A stretch of DNA of 64,000 nucleotides, taken from positions 1,313,458 through 1,377,457 of the forward strand of contig NZ_CP009211.1 of NCBI RefSeq assembly GCF_000739455.1. Reading direction: 5' to 3'. Shown here in pieces: positions 17,961 to 26,282 of the stretch; position 1 is the stretch's first letter, and the number at the start of each line of letters is the position of its first letter. The stretch is from Corynebacterium imitans (GTDB lineage Bacteria; Actinomycetota; Actinomycetes; Mycobacteriales; Mycobacteriaceae). A model generated the notes under the pieces. The model had not been told where the DNA came from, searched no databases, and was given only the letters and a program-made list of their open reading frames with translations. A program made the position numbers and the translations under genes.

Positions 17961-17986
17961 CAAAACACCCCGGACATAAACCGGGG
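17961..17986 (-). terminator. Hairpin upstream of jetA: pdxS terminator or jet leader attenuator
   Basis: CCCCGG (17968-17973) and CCGGGG (17981-17986) form a 6-bp GC stem with a 7-nt loop. On the minus strand it is followed by TGTTTTG, which resembles a weak intrinsic terminator. It lies 49 nt before the jetA start, so it either ends pdxS transcripts or conditions entry into the jet operon. Confidence 0.4.
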
Positions 17987-18156
17987 CTCCGGAGCGGAAT
18001 GTTCGAACGATTGTTCTTTTCTCCGCGTTGCCTCTTCCCCTTATCTCGCCGCAACCTGGGCTTTTCTCGCCTGCCCCTACCAAACCTCCGAATTTGGTGC
18101 TGCTCAGCTTCGAGTCTCTTTGTGTAGTGACAAATCACGCGCTTCATGTCAAGGGT

Positions 18157-18178
18157 TGTGAACGATTTGTGGTTCACA
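18157..18178. repeat. Perfect inverted repeat, candidate operator upstream of jetABCD
   Basis: TGTGAAC (18157-18163) and GTTCACA (18172-18178) are exact reverse complements separated by 8 nt, 22 bp in all. This size suits a dimeric DNA-binding protein. It is about 240 bp before jetA and 155 bp after pdxS. Confidence 0.5.
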
Positions 18179-18332
18179 TTTCATGGTGTCGGGTTGGAGT
18201 GCGGGCGCTGTGCTGGTGCGGATGATGGTTTCAGATGGAGGGAACAGAAATAAACATAACCCGCCCACGATCGGGTGGACAGGCTATGAATCTTCGGCGA
18301 CCTGAGGTGGAACTGCTGCCAACGTAATGGGA

Positions 18333-19217
18333 TTACCAGCCACGTTCTGCGAGGCGGTGCGGCGCCGGCAGGTCGGCGACGTTGATGCCCACCATCGCCT
18401 CGCCGAGGCCGCGGGACGCTTCGGTGACGACCGCGATGTCGTCGTAGTGCTTGGTTGCCTTGACCACGGCCTTCGCGCGGGCTTCGGGGTTGCCTGACTT
18501 GAAGATGCCGGATCCGACGAACACACCGTCTGCGCCGAGCTCCATCATGAGCGCCGCGTCTGCCGGAGTGGCGACACCACCGGCGGTAAACAGCGGCACA
18601 GGAAGTTTGCCGTGCTCAGCGACGTAGCAGACCAGCTCGTAAGGGGCCTGCAGCTCCTTCGCCGCGACGTAGAGCTCGTCGCGGTTGGCGGCGTAGGTGG
18701 CCTGCAGGGCAGCGATCTCGCTGCGGATCGTGCGGATGTGCTTGGTGGCCTCCGAAACGTCACCGGTGCCAGCCTCTCCCTTGGAACGAATCATGGCAGC
18801 GCCCTCGTTGATCCTGCGCAGCGCCTCGCCAAGGTTCGTCGCACCGCACACGAAGGGCACGTTGAAGTCGCGCTTGTCCACGTGGTTGACGTAGTCCGCC
18901 GGGCTGAGCACCTCGGACTCGTCGATGTAGTGTACGCCGAGGTGCTCGAGGATCTTCGCCTCCACGCTGTGGCCGATACGGGCCTTGGCCATGACCGGGA
19001 TGTCCACGGCGTTGAGGATGCCCTCGATCAGGTCCGGGTCCGACATGCGGGCCACGCCACCCTGGGCGCGGATGTCAGCCGGCACGCGCTCCAGCGCCAT
19101 GACGGCAACGGCACCGGAATCTTCGGCGATCTTTGCCTGCTCTGGGGTGACCACGTCCATGATCACGCCGCCCTTGAAGGAATTGGTCAGCTCTGCAAAT
19201 TTGGTGAAATCAGTCAT
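18333..19217 (-). CDS. pdxS: Pyridoxal 5'-phosphate synthase subunit PdxS
   Basis: TIM-barrel enzyme that builds PLP from ribose 5-phosphate, glyceraldehyde 3-phosphate and ammonia. The 294-residue protein has the active-site lysine in VMAKARIGH, the second lysine region in [11 protein letters not shown], and the ending [12 protein letters not shown] usual for the family. I start it at [10 protein letters not shown] (ATG 19215-19217); the upstream open frame crosses the divergent promoter. It is divergent from the MocR regulator. The glutaminase partner PdxT, normally the next gene, is absent here, so ammonia must come from a PdxT encoded elsewhere or from free ammonium. Confidence 0.95.
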   Translation of the reverse strand: MTDFTKFAELTNSFKGGVIMDVVTPEQAKIAEDSGAVAVMALERVPADIRAQGGVARMSDPDLIEGILNAVDIPVMAKARIGHSVEAKILEHLGVHYIDESEVLSPADYVNHVDKRDFNVPFVCGATNLGEALRRINEGAAMIRSKGEAGTGDVSEATKHIRTIRSEIAALQATYAANRDELYVAAKELQAPYELVCYVAEHGKLPVPLFTAGGVATPADAALMMELGADGVFVGSGIFKSGNPEARAKAVVKATKHYDDIAVVTEASRGLGEAMVGINVADLPAPHRLAERGW

Positions 19218-19233
19218 AGTGACCAATCTTTGG

Positions 19234-19293
19234 CCGCCAACTGGTAGATTCCAAGGTCCAGTTTTATTTTCATTCTTTGTACCAGTTAGGCGG
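19234..19293. promoter_or_regulatory. Candidate operator of the MocR/PdxR regulator
   Basis: The 81-bp gap between pdxS and the regulator holds CCGCC-AACTGGTA (19234-19246) and its reverse complement TACCAGTT-A-GGCGG (19280-19293), differing by one inserted base. A third CCAGTT half-site (19258-19263) is in direct repeat 24 bp from the CCAGTT at 19282. MocR regulators commonly bind such mixed direct and inverted sites. The elements lie inside the shared promoter region. Confidence 0.6.
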
Positions 19294-19298
19294 TATGT

Positions 19299-20687
19299 GT
19301 GCTCCTCGACATCTCCCCATCGCTGCCCGTGCCACTGCCAACACAGATTGCCCAGCAGATCCGACTCGCCGTAGCCGAGGGAACCCTGCAACCAGGCGAC
19401 AGGGTGCCGAGCACGCGCTCGCTAGCGCGGCAACTCGGAGTCTCCCGGGGCACCGTTGTCTCCGCCTATGACCAGCTGATTAGCGAGGGGTTCTTCCTCT
19501 CCGCACAGGGCGCGCCGACCCGCGTCCATCCGGAGCTCACGCGCTCTCCCACGGCGCAGCCGCCGCGCCCACCCGGAGTCTCACGGAAACTCCCCCGCGC
19601 CCGTATCTCTTTGCGGCCGTCTGCCGGGAGTAGCGGTGCCGTGCGCCCCGCCGCGTGGCGCAAGGCGTGGCGAGAGGCCATCAACGTCACCGGAACGAGC
19701 GTGGACAAGACCGGTGAGCCGGAGCTCAAAGCCGCGATCGCCGAGCACCTGCGCCTCGCCCGCGGCGTCACGGTAGATCCGGACCACGTCGTCATCACCG
19801 GCGGCTCGCGCGAGGGGCTGCTGTTGATCCTGCACGCACTTGGTCCGCAGCTGCGCGTCGGCGTAGAAGACCCGGGGCACCCTGGGCTGCGCCGCGTGAT
19901 TCCGCTCGGCGGACACGAGGCAGTCCCCTGCACAACCAATGCTGGCGGCGTAGAGGTCGACGAGTTGCCTGGAGACCTCGACGCACTGCTGGTCACTCCC
20001 TCGCACCTCTACCCCTTCGGAGGCGCGATGAGCGCAGCCCGGCGCTCTGCCTTGTTGAACTGGGCATCGACGACAGGCGCCGTGCTCATCGAGGACGACT
20101 TCAATACTGAGCTGCGCTACCTGATCTCCCCACAACCGACGCTGGCCACGCTCGCGCCCGGAGCCGACGTGCTAACCCTGGGCACCTTCTCCACCCTGCT
20201 GTCACGGGAGCTGTCCGCCGGCTATGTCATCGCCCCGCCGGCGCTCGCGCCCGCGCTGCGCAATACCCGCGAAGTCCTTGGTATGCCAGTCGCGACCGTG
20301 ACACAGCGCGCGATTGCCAACCTGCTCGCCGGTGGGTACCTCCGGCGCAGTACGCGGGCAGCGCACAACCGCCTTGCTAAGCGACGTGCCGTCCTGGCAG
20401 AGTCCTTGCTCCCCGCGCTCAAGCAAGGCGGAGTCAGCGTGACAGTCCCGGATGCTGGTGGCGCCGATGTCAGCGTCGCGTTTTCCACGCCGGCATTACG
20501 CGACTACTTTGAGAAGGACCTGGCGGGACAAGGCATTGAATGCGGCCACGAATCGAGTCTCTGGTCAGACGGCAAGGATGGGCTCGTGCTGAGCTTTTCC
20601 CACCTCACTGACGCGGACTTCCACATCGCGGTCGACGCAGTTACTGCGGCTGCGTCGCGCCTGTCTGCGCAGGCTCCGAGGCAATAG
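19299..20687 (+). CDS. pdxR: MocR-family (GntR HTH + aminotransferase-like) regulator, PdxR-type
   Basis: Predicted regulator of pdxS. The 462-residue protein has a GntR winged helix (about 1-75: [40 protein letters not shown]), a linker, and a type-I aminotransferase domain (about 110-455). [11 protein letters not shown] keeps the PLP-ring Asp, but the Schiff-base lysine of the usual GTFSK motif is Thr299 (GTFSTLLS), and the Tyr of IEDDY is Phe. A GTG at 19299 is the only fitting start. Its divergence from pdxS matches C. glutamicum pdxR. Whether it still senses PLP is open. Confidence 0.85.
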   Translation: MLLDISPSLPVPLPTQIAQQIRLAVAEGTLQPGDRVPSTRSLARQLGVSRGTVVSAYDQLISEGFFLSAQGAPTRVHPELTRSPTAQPPRPPGVSRKLPRARISLRPSAGSSGAVRPAAWRKAWREAINVTGTSVDKTGEPELKAAIAEHLRLARGVTVDPDHVVITGGSREGLLLILHALGPQLRVGVEDPGHPGLRRVIPLGGHEAVPCTTNAGGVEVDELPGDLDALLVTPSHLYPFGGAMSAARRSALLNWASTTGAVLIEDDFNTELRYLISPQPTLATLAPGADVLTLGTFSTLLSRELSAGYVIAPPALAPALRNTREVLGMPVATVTQRAIANLLAGGYLRRSTRAAHNRLAKRRAVLAESLLPALKQGGVSVTVPDAGGADVSVAFSTPALRDYFEKDLAGQGIECGHESSLWSDGKDGLVLSFSHLTDADFHIAVDAVTAAASRLSAQAPRQ

Positions 20688-21684
20688 TCGACGCTTGCGC
20701 GCCTGCCTGCGGGTTTACCTCGTGATTGCGTGTACTCCTCCGGACTGCCCAAGCGTAGACGGCGCCCGTAATGTTGTGCAGGACGGCTGCGACGGCACCT
20801 GGCAGCGCTGCCTCAGGGGAAAAGAACTTGCCCGCCATACCGCTGGCGAGCCCGGCCGACTGCGTACCGACCTCAATCGCCACGGTGCGGCGGTAGCTCT
20901 CAGGCAGCCGGGTGAGTTTTGCGGTGTAGTAACCGAGTACGTAGCCAAGCACGTTGTGAATAAGCACTGCGGCGAAAACGAGCAGGCCGACCTCAACCAG
21001 TGCCTCACGGTTCTTCGCCACTGTGGGGAAGACGACGCCGCCAATGCCTGCGATAGAAATCCACGGCAATACTGGTGCGATGTGTTCCATCCACGCGTCT
21101 AGAAAGTAGCGCAGCACGACGCCGCCGATGACTGGTATAAGGACCGTCTGCGCGAGCGACCATGCCATTCCAGCGCCGTCCACGTGGACATCGGCGCCGG
21201 CGAGGAGAAGCATGATGATGGGCGTGACCACTGGTGCCAGCAGAGTAGACACGCTGGTCATGGCAACAGAAAGCGCGACATCCCCTTTAGCCAAGTAGGC
21301 GATGACGTTCGACGAAGTACCACCTGGCACGGAACCGAGCATGAGCAGGCCGACGGCCAGTGCCGGATTCATGCCAAAGAGCTTCGCCACCCCCACGGCA
21401 GCGAGAGGCATAATCACGAACTGCGCGACCACGCCGATGGCGATGGGCACTGGCCTTCTGGCCACTTCTTTGAAGTCCGGGATGGTCAGCGTGAGCCCCA
21501 TACCGAACATGATGATCATCAGGAAATAGGTGATGTAGCTTGTCAGGGGCAGAAACGGGCCGGGAGTGAAGAAGGCGAGTATCGAACCGGCAAGAATGAA
21601 TGCCGGAAATGCCGCGACCGCGATCGCAGCAGAGCGGTCCTCCTGCCCGGTGGATGTTCGTTGCGGTGTGTGCGGGCCTGCCAT
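20641..21684 (-). CDS. BASS-family (bile acid:Na+ symporter-like) transporter
   Basis: Ten-segment membrane carrier of the bile acid/sodium symporter superfamily. The 347-residue protein shows the conserved GMGLTL and LGSVPGGTSSNVIAYLAKGDVALSV crossing-region motifs and EVGTQSAGLA in the second half. I choose the ATG at 21682-21684 because AGGAGAG lies about 6 nt upstream; codons further up overlap the 5' leader. Its last 47 nt overlap the end of pdxR on the other strand. Possible substrates are organic anions such as pantoate or keto acids; the sequence does not decide. Confidence 0.88.
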   Translation of the reverse strand: MAGPHTPQRTSTGQEDRSAAIAVAAFPAFILAGSILAFFTPGPFLPLTSYITYFLMIIMFGMGLTLTIPDFKEVARRPVPIAIGVVAQFVIMPLAAVGVAKLFGMNPALAVGLLMLGSVPGGTSSNVIAYLAKGDVALSVAMTSVSTLLAPVVTPIIMLLLAGADVHVDGAGMAWSLAQTVLIPVIGGVVLRYFLDAWMEHIAPVLPWISIAGIGGVVFPTVAKNREALVEVGLLVFAAVLIHNVLGYVLGYYTAKLTRLPESYRRTVAIEVGTQSAGLASGMAGKFFSPEAALPGAVAAVLHNITGAVYAWAVRRSTRNHEVNPQAGAQASTIASEPAQTGATQPQ

Positions 21685-21786
21685 GAACTCTCTCCTATTC
21701 ACTGTGTGAGACTGCATCTCACTGATTGGGATAGGGGAAGTATAGGTGATCCCGCCCACACTTTCGCGTTTGTATTCAAATACGGT

Positions 21787-23334
21787 CTAACCGATGACCT
21801 CCGCGCTGACCACGCGCTTGCCTTGGCGGCCGGTAATGCGGGCCCACTCGTCCGGGTTCGCTGTGTTCGGCATGTCTTCGCTTTCGTCCTGTTCCGCGCG
21901 GACCGCGGCCCGGAGGTGGTCGGCGGTCACACCGTGCGGTGCCGTCTCATCCCCACTGCCCATTGCGGCGATGTGATCTTTAATCGCCAACTTCTTCGCC
22001 CTGTCCACAACGTTGGCGATCATCGCGCCGGAGATGAAGTCGGCGTAGTGGAGGAGCTCGGAGGAGCCGTCGACAAGCTCGAGGCGCACGAAGGGGCGCG
22101 GGGCGAACATCGCCTCGGCGGCGGCGTCGATAAGCTCAGCGGGCTCGGCCGCGAGCGGGATCTGCGGCGTGATGTAGCGAGCCAGGATGTCTTCGGCCTC
22201 CGCGCGGTTCGGGCGCGAGACGCGCACCTTGATGTCCAGGCGGCCCGGACGCAAGATGGCTGGGTCGATGAGCTCCTCGCGGTTCGTGGCACCGATGACG
22301 ATGACGTTTGCGATGTCCTCAACACCGTCGATCTCTGTGAGCAGCTGCGGGACCACGGTGGTCTCCATGTCGGAGCTGACCCCGGAGCCGCGGGTGCGGA
22401 AGATGGACTCCATCTCATCGAAGAAGATGATGACCGGCCTGCCGTTCGCGGCGAGTTCCCGGGCACGCTCAAAGATCAGCCGGATGCGGCGCTCGGTCTC
22501 ACCGACGAACTTGTTCAAAAGCTCCGGGCCCTTCACGTTGATGAAGTGGGCCTGCCCGCCGTCCCCGATCCGCTGGGACAGCGAGTTGGCCACCGCCTTG
22601 GCGATAAGCGTCTTGCCGCAGCCGGGCGGGCCGTAGAGCAGCAAGCCCTTTGGCGGGGTGAGCTCGTAGTCGCGGTAGAGCTCCGGATAGGTAAAGGGCA
22701 GCTCCACCGAATCCTGGATCATCTCGATCTGCGAGCTTAGGCCCCCGATATCGGCGTAGGTAACGTCCGGGACCTCGTCGAGAGAAAGCTGGTTGACCTC
22801 GGTCTTCGGCACACGCTCGAACGCGTAGCCGGCGCGGGTATCCACCAGCACGGTATCGCCGGCGCGGGCAGTTTCTACCAGCGGCTGCGCAAGGTGGACC
22901 AGGTGCTCTGTGCCCTGCTGGTCGGCGACGATCGCGCGCTTGGTATCAATCTTCTCGGACAGGGTGGCAAGTTGGCCGACGTTTTCGTACCCGCAGGCCT
23001 CCACCACGATCGCACCGTCGCCCAAGCGCACCAGGGTGCCCGGGCGCAGAGCTTCTGGCGCTACGTTGGGCGCGACCTTGACGCGCATCCGCCTGCCGGA
23101 GGTAAACACCTCGGCCTCAAGGCCGCGGCGAGAGGCCGCCTCGAGGAAGATGCCGTAGGTCGACGCAGGCTCTCCCAGTGCCTCGACCTGGGCGTAGAGG
23201 TCGTTGAGCTTGTCGCGGCTCGCCTTAAGCAGCTCCGCAAGCTTCTTGTTGCGGGCGCTCATCGCCTGATTCTCGCGCTTGAGCTCGCGCAACTCGGGGC
23301 CAAATGCGTCGTCGTTGATTGCGTTGGATGCCAT
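21787..23334 (-). CDS. arc: AAA+ ATPase forming ring-shaped complexes, ARC (Mpa homolog)
   Basis: Hexameric unfoldase that recognises pupylated proteins. The 515-residue protein has an N-terminal coiled coil (about 10-50) for Pup binding, OB domains (about 55-175), Walker A GPPGCGKT (235-242), Walker [10 protein letters not shown], and an AAA lid. It ends in SAEVIG and lacks the C-terminal GQYL motif with which Mpa docks on the 20S proteasome, matching the absence of prcBA. I start at MASNAIND (ATG 23332-23334), 7 nt after a TAGGGT box; a GTG three codons upstream lies between box and ATG. It is about 13.5 kb from dop, with trmI upstream in the same direction. Confidence 0.95.
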   Translation of the reverse strand: MASNAINDDAFGPELRELKRENQAMSARNKKLAELLKASRDKLNDLYAQVEALGEPASTYGIFLEAASRRGLEAEVFTSGRRMRVKVAPNVAPEALRPGTLVRLGDGAIVVEACGYENVGQLATLSEKIDTKRAIVADQQGTEHLVHLAQPLVETARAGDTVLVDTRAGYAFERVPKTEVNQLSLDEVPDVTYADIGGLSSQIEMIQDSVELPFTYPELYRDYELTPPKGLLLYGPPGCGKTLIAKAVANSLSQRIGDGGQAHFINVKGPELLNKFVGETERRIRLIFERARELAANGRPVIIFFDEMESIFRTRGSGVSSDMETTVVPQLLTEIDGVEDIANVIVIGATNREELIDPAILRPGRLDIKVRVSRPNRAEAEDILARYITPQIPLAAEPAELIDAAAEAMFAPRPFVRLELVDGSSELLHYADFISGAMIANVVDRAKKLAIKDHIAAMGSGDETAPHGVTADHLRAAVRAEQDESEDMPNTANPDEWARITGRQGKRVVSAEVIG

Positions 23335-23341
23335 AGGCACC

Positions 23342-23347
23342 ACCCTA
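23342..23347 (-). promoter_or_regulatory. Candidate -10 box of arc (leaderless)
   Basis: TAGGGT on the minus strand ends 7 nt before the arc ATG. It suggests arc has its own start point in addition to any read-through from trmI. Confidence 0.45.
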
Positions 23348-23361
23348 GCGGGTCAAACGCG

Positions 23362-24195
23362 CTATTTGCGTGCGCGGCGTTGCGGGCGCGGGGGCGTGAC
23401 GCCGTCGGCAAGCCTGCGGGTCCACACCAGGAATGCGGTGTGCGCGTTCATGCGGTGCTCCGGGCGGGTGGCCAGGCCCTCGACCTTCCACTCGCGCAGG
23501 AGGGTCTCCCAGGCGCGGGGCTCGGTGAAGCACTTCGCCTCGCGGATTGCCTCCATGATGTTCATCAGCTGCGGCACCGTGGCCACGTACGTCATGAACA
23601 CCCCGCCGGGGATCAGCACGTTTTTGACCGTGTCGATGAAGTGCCAGGGCTCGACCATGTCCAGGATCACGCGGTCCACCGGGCCGTCAAGCTCTTCCGG
23701 AGTGATCTCGCCAAAGTCCCCCAGGCGCGGCGTCCACCACTCGGGCGTGCCGTTGAAGTAGTCGGCAACATTGTCACGAGCAAAGGCCAGGTGGTCGTCG
23801 CGGATCTCGTAGGAGAACACTCGGCCTTCCGGGCCGACGGCGCGCAGCAGCGACATGGTCAGCGCACCCGAACCGGCCCCGGCTTCGAGCACGCGGGCAC
23901 CCATGAAGATGTCGCCCTCCACCAGGATCTGCGCCGCGTCCTTGGGGTAGATCACCGCGGCACCGCGCGGCATGGACAGCACGTGGTCGACCAAGAGGTG
24001 GCGGAAGCACAGGTAGTCCGATCCCAGGGTGGATTTGACCACCGAGCCCTCGTCTGCCCCGATGATGTCGTCGTGCATCACGATGCCCTTGTGCGTATGG
24101 AACTGCCCGCCTTCAACCAATTCAATGGTGAAGTGGCGGCGTTTCGCGTCGGTGAGCTGGACTTTGTCTCCGGCTTGGAATGGTCCTGAATACAT
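23362..24195 (-). CDS. trmI: tRNA (adenine-58-N1)-methyltransferase TrmI
   Basis: Methylates A58 in the T-loop of tRNA using S-adenosylmethionine. The 277-residue protein has the N-terminal GPFQAGDKVQLTDAKRRHFTI domain and the SAM loop LEAGAGSGALTMSLL (about 105-119), then DMVEPWHFIDTVKNVL. Its tail is basic (PQRRARK). In actinobacteria trmI commonly stands next to arc, as here (27-nt gap), and upstream lies the M18 aminopeptidase, 15 nt away, all on the minus strand. Confidence 0.93.
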   Translation of the reverse strand: MYSGPFQAGDKVQLTDAKRRHFTIELVEGGQFHTHKGIVMHDDIIGADEGSVVKSTLGSDYLCFRHLLVDHVLSMPRGAAVIYPKDAAQILVEGDIFMGARVLEAGAGSGALTMSLLRAVGPEGRVFSYEIRDDHLAFARDNVADYFNGTPEWWTPRLGDFGEITPEELDGPVDRVILDMVEPWHFIDTVKNVLIPGGVFMTYVATVPQLMNIMEAIREAKCFTEPRAWETLLREWKVEGLATRPEHRMNAHTAFLVWTRRLADGVTPPRPQRRARK

Positions 24196-24210
24196 GGGCC
24201 TAAGTATGCC

Positions 24211-25428
24211 CTACTGACCTGCCGCCGCGTAAAACGCAGTGAGCGCCTTGACGAAGTACTCCATGTCGTCCGCGCCGCATAGCTCGCGTGCCGAGTGCAT
24301 GGACAACAGCGGCACGCCGACGTCCACGGTGCGAATACCCATGCGGGTCGCGGAAATTGGGCCGATCGTAGACCCGCACGGGACGTCGTTGTTGCCCACG
24401 AACGTCTGGCTGGGTACTCCTGCAGCGCGGCAGGCGCGCAGCCACTCCGCCTCGGTCACGGCGTCCGAGGCGTAGCGCTGGTTCGCGTTGATCTTGAGCA
24501 CCGGGCCTGCATTGAGCCGCGGGCGGTGCGTGGGGTCGTGCTTTTCCGGGTAGTTCGGGTGCACCGCGTGCGCGGCGTCCGCGGAGACCTGGAAGGACTG
24601 CGCAAACACCTCAAAGGGCTCGCCTATCTCGCGGGCGATGCGGTGTAGCACTCGCTCGAGCAGCGGGCCGCCCGCGCCGGTCGTGGAGGAAGAGCCGACC
24701 TCCTCGTGGTTAAAGGCCGCGAGCACCAGGATGTCGCGGGCCGAGTCTTTCGCGGCGAGCAGCGCCTCAAGTGAGGCCCACACGCTGGTGAGGTTATCCA
24801 AGCGGCCGGCCGCAAGCAGCTCGCCGAGCAGCTCGCCGCGCTGAGCGTCGGCGGTGATTAGCTCGTGCGAGAGGATGCGCTGCGGGTCCACGCCCGCGGC
24901 CTCGCCAACCAGCTCCATTAGCGGGCGGTTGCCGCCGAGGATCGGCTGCGTGTGCGCCTGGCGGTTCACCGTCGGGGCGTCCGCGCGGTAGAGGTGGATG
25001 GCTAGGTTGGGAATGCGGGCGACCGCGCCGGTATCGACGAGGTGCTGCGCACCATCATCGGTCACGACCCGGCCAGCGAAGCGCAGATCCCGATCCAGCC
25101 AGCTTTGCAGGATCGGCCCGCCGTAGACCTCCACGGCGACCTGGCGCAGCCCCTCGCGCTCGAAATCTGGCTGGGGTTTGGCCATCAGGCCGGGCGAATC
25201 AGTGTGGGAGCCGACGATGCGGAAGCGCGGATTAGGGTTTTCCGGGACCCACCACGCAATCACCGCCCCGCCGTCGACCAGCACGTGGCCGCCGGGGGCT
25301 GCTGGGGAGTCGGGGGCGGTGGCGTCGATAAGCGAAAAGCCCTGCTCCACAAGCGCGGCGGCGACGCGGTCCGCCGCGTGGAAAGCGCTGGGGCTTGCGT
25401 GGGTGAAGTCAATAAAGCGAGCGAGCAT
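24211..25428 (-). CDS. M18-family aminopeptidase
   Basis: Zinc aminopeptidase of the aspartyl aminopeptidase family, removing N-terminal acidic residues from peptides. The 405-residue protein shows the co-catalytic zinc ligands in GSHTDSPGL (His), FNHEEVGSSS (Glu pair), and the C-terminal VPLLSMHSAREL (His). It begins MLARFIDFTHASPSAFH, a usual start for the family. TAGAGT ends 6 nt before the ATG, fitting a leaderless mRNA. Its neighbourhood with arc and trmI is conserved in corynebacteria; a role in peptide turnover after ARC action is only an inference. Confidence 0.92.
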   Translation of the reverse strand: MLARFIDFTHASPSAFHAADRVAAALVEQGFSLIDATAPDSPAAPGGHVLVDGGAVIAWWVPENPNPRFRIVGSHTDSPGLMAKPQPDFEREGLRQVAVEVYGGPILQSWLDRDLRFAGRVVTDDGAQHLVDTGAVARIPNLAIHLYRADAPTVNRQAHTQPILGGNRPLMELVGEAAGVDPQRILSHELITADAQRGELLGELLAAGRLDNLTSVWASLEALLAAKDSARDILVLAAFNHEEVGSSSTTGAGGPLLERVLHRIAREIGEPFEVFAQSFQVSADAAHAVHPNYPEKHDPTHRPRLNAGPVLKINANQRYASDAVTEAEWLRACRAAGVPSQTFVGNNDVPCGSTIGPISATRMGIRTVDVGVPLLSMHSARELCGADDMEYFVKALTAFYAAAGQ

Positions 25429-25434
25429 GCTTCC

Positions 25435-25444
25435 ACTCTAAGAT
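25435..25444. promoter_or_regulatory. Overlapping divergent -10 boxes
   Basis: On the minus strand TAGAGT (25435-25440) ends 6 nt before the M18 gene ATG. On the plus strand TAAGAT (25439-25444) ends 10 nt before the nuclease ATG. The two boxes share two base pairs, so polymerase can probably occupy only one at a time. Confidence 0.45.
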
Positions 25445-25454
25445 GTGGGGCACC

Positions 25455-26270
25455 ATGACACCACGACCGCTTGCACTTTCCCCGTCCCGCGCCTCCGACT
25501 ACCAAAGCTGCCCGCTGAAGTACCGGCTGCGCACCATCGACAAAATCCCCGAGCCAACGACGGAAGCGCAGGTCAAGGGGACGCTCGTGCACGCGGTCCT
25601 AGAGGATATGTTCAGCTGGCCGCGCGAGGAGCGCACCTTCCCGGCGGCGGTGAAGCGCATCAAGCCGGCGTGGGCCGCACTGTGCGAGAAGGACCCCAGC
25701 AGCGCTGAGCCGATTGACGACGAGATGGCGCTCTTCCGCGATGCACGCGACCTGCTGCGCGGCTACTTCCACATGGAGAATCCGCTCGGCTTCGACGCCC
25801 ACGAGCAGGAGATGTACGTCAACACCGTGTTGCCCAACGGCGTGCCGGTGCGCGGCTTCATCGACCGGGTCGACATCGCCCCGACCGGCGAGGTGCGCGT
25901 AGTAGACTATAAGACCGGCAAGAAGCCACTGCCCCGCTACTCGCAGGACGCGCAGTTCCAGATGCGTTTCTACGCGCTGGTGTACTGGCGGTTGTTTGAG
26001 ACCATCCCCACTCAGCTGCGGCTGATGTATTTGAAGGTGATGGATTCGATGTTCCTCGCGCCCTCGCGCGAAGAGTTGGAGTATTTCGAGCGCGACCTGG
26101 GCGATCTGTGGGCGAAGATCGAGGCCGACGGCAAACAGGGGCACTTCCGGCCGAAGAAGTCGAAGCTATGCGGCTGGTGCGCCTTCCAGGATCTCTGCCC
26201 GGAGTTTGGCGGGACGCCGCCGGAGTACCCGGGCTGGCCGGGCTCGGCGGCAGACACGCCTGCCTCTTAA
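25455..26270 (+). CDS. RecB-like PD-(D/E)XK nuclease with iron-sulfur cysteines
   Basis: Single-domain exonuclease of the RecB/Cas4-like family. The 271-residue protein has the catalytic core FIDRVDIAP ... VRVVDYKTGKKP (Asp, Asp, Lys) around residues 135-155. One Cys near the N-terminus (YQSCPLKYRLR) and three near the C-terminus in LCGWCAFQDLC match the four-Cys staple that holds a [4Fe-4S] cluster in AddB- and Cas4-type nucleases. No cas genes are nearby. A start at ATG 25455 gives the family-like opening MTPRPLALSPSRASDYQSC; an ATG four codons upstream lies in the promoter. Probably a DNA-repair nuclease. Confidence 0.88.
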   Translation: MTPRPLALSPSRASDYQSCPLKYRLRTIDKIPEPTTEAQVKGTLVHAVLEDMFSWPREERTFPAAVKRIKPAWAALCEKDPSSAEPIDDEMALFRDARDLLRGYFHMENPLGFDAHEQEMYVNTVLPNGVPVRGFIDRVDIAPTGEVRVVDYKTGKKPLPRYSQDAQFQMRFYALVYWRLFETIPTQLRLMYLKVMDSMFLAPSREELEYFERDLGDLWAKIEADGKQGHFRPKKSKLCGWCAFQDLCPEFGGTPPEYPGWPGSAADTPAS

Positions 26271-26282
26271 GGTGCGTCGGCT

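Larger units (their letters stand above)
17920..18332. other. 413-nt gene-free region between jetA and pdxS
   Basis: No convincing gene is seen. The region is richer in A and T than its neighbours and holds a minus-strand hairpin (17968-17986), a short dyad GTGA-CAAA-TCAC (18127-18138) and a perfect inverted repeat (18157-18178). It must carry the jet operon promoter. A TAGTTT box on the minus strand (17945-17950), with AAAGGA between it and the jetA ATG, is a possible -10. No trace of pdxT, which usually follows pdxS, can be read in any frame. Confidence 0.7.

Noticed and set aside
17953..18177. 74-codon minus-strand frame between jetA and pdxS
   Set aside because: Very basic and repetitive in Arg/Lys, no ribosome site, covers the hairpin and the dyad; more likely non-coding leader DNA.
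25455..26270. RecB-like nuclease as a Cas4 of a CRISPR system
   Set aside because: The cysteine pattern is Cas4-like but no repeats, cas1 or cas2 are in the window; solitary nucleases of this kind are common in actinobacteria.
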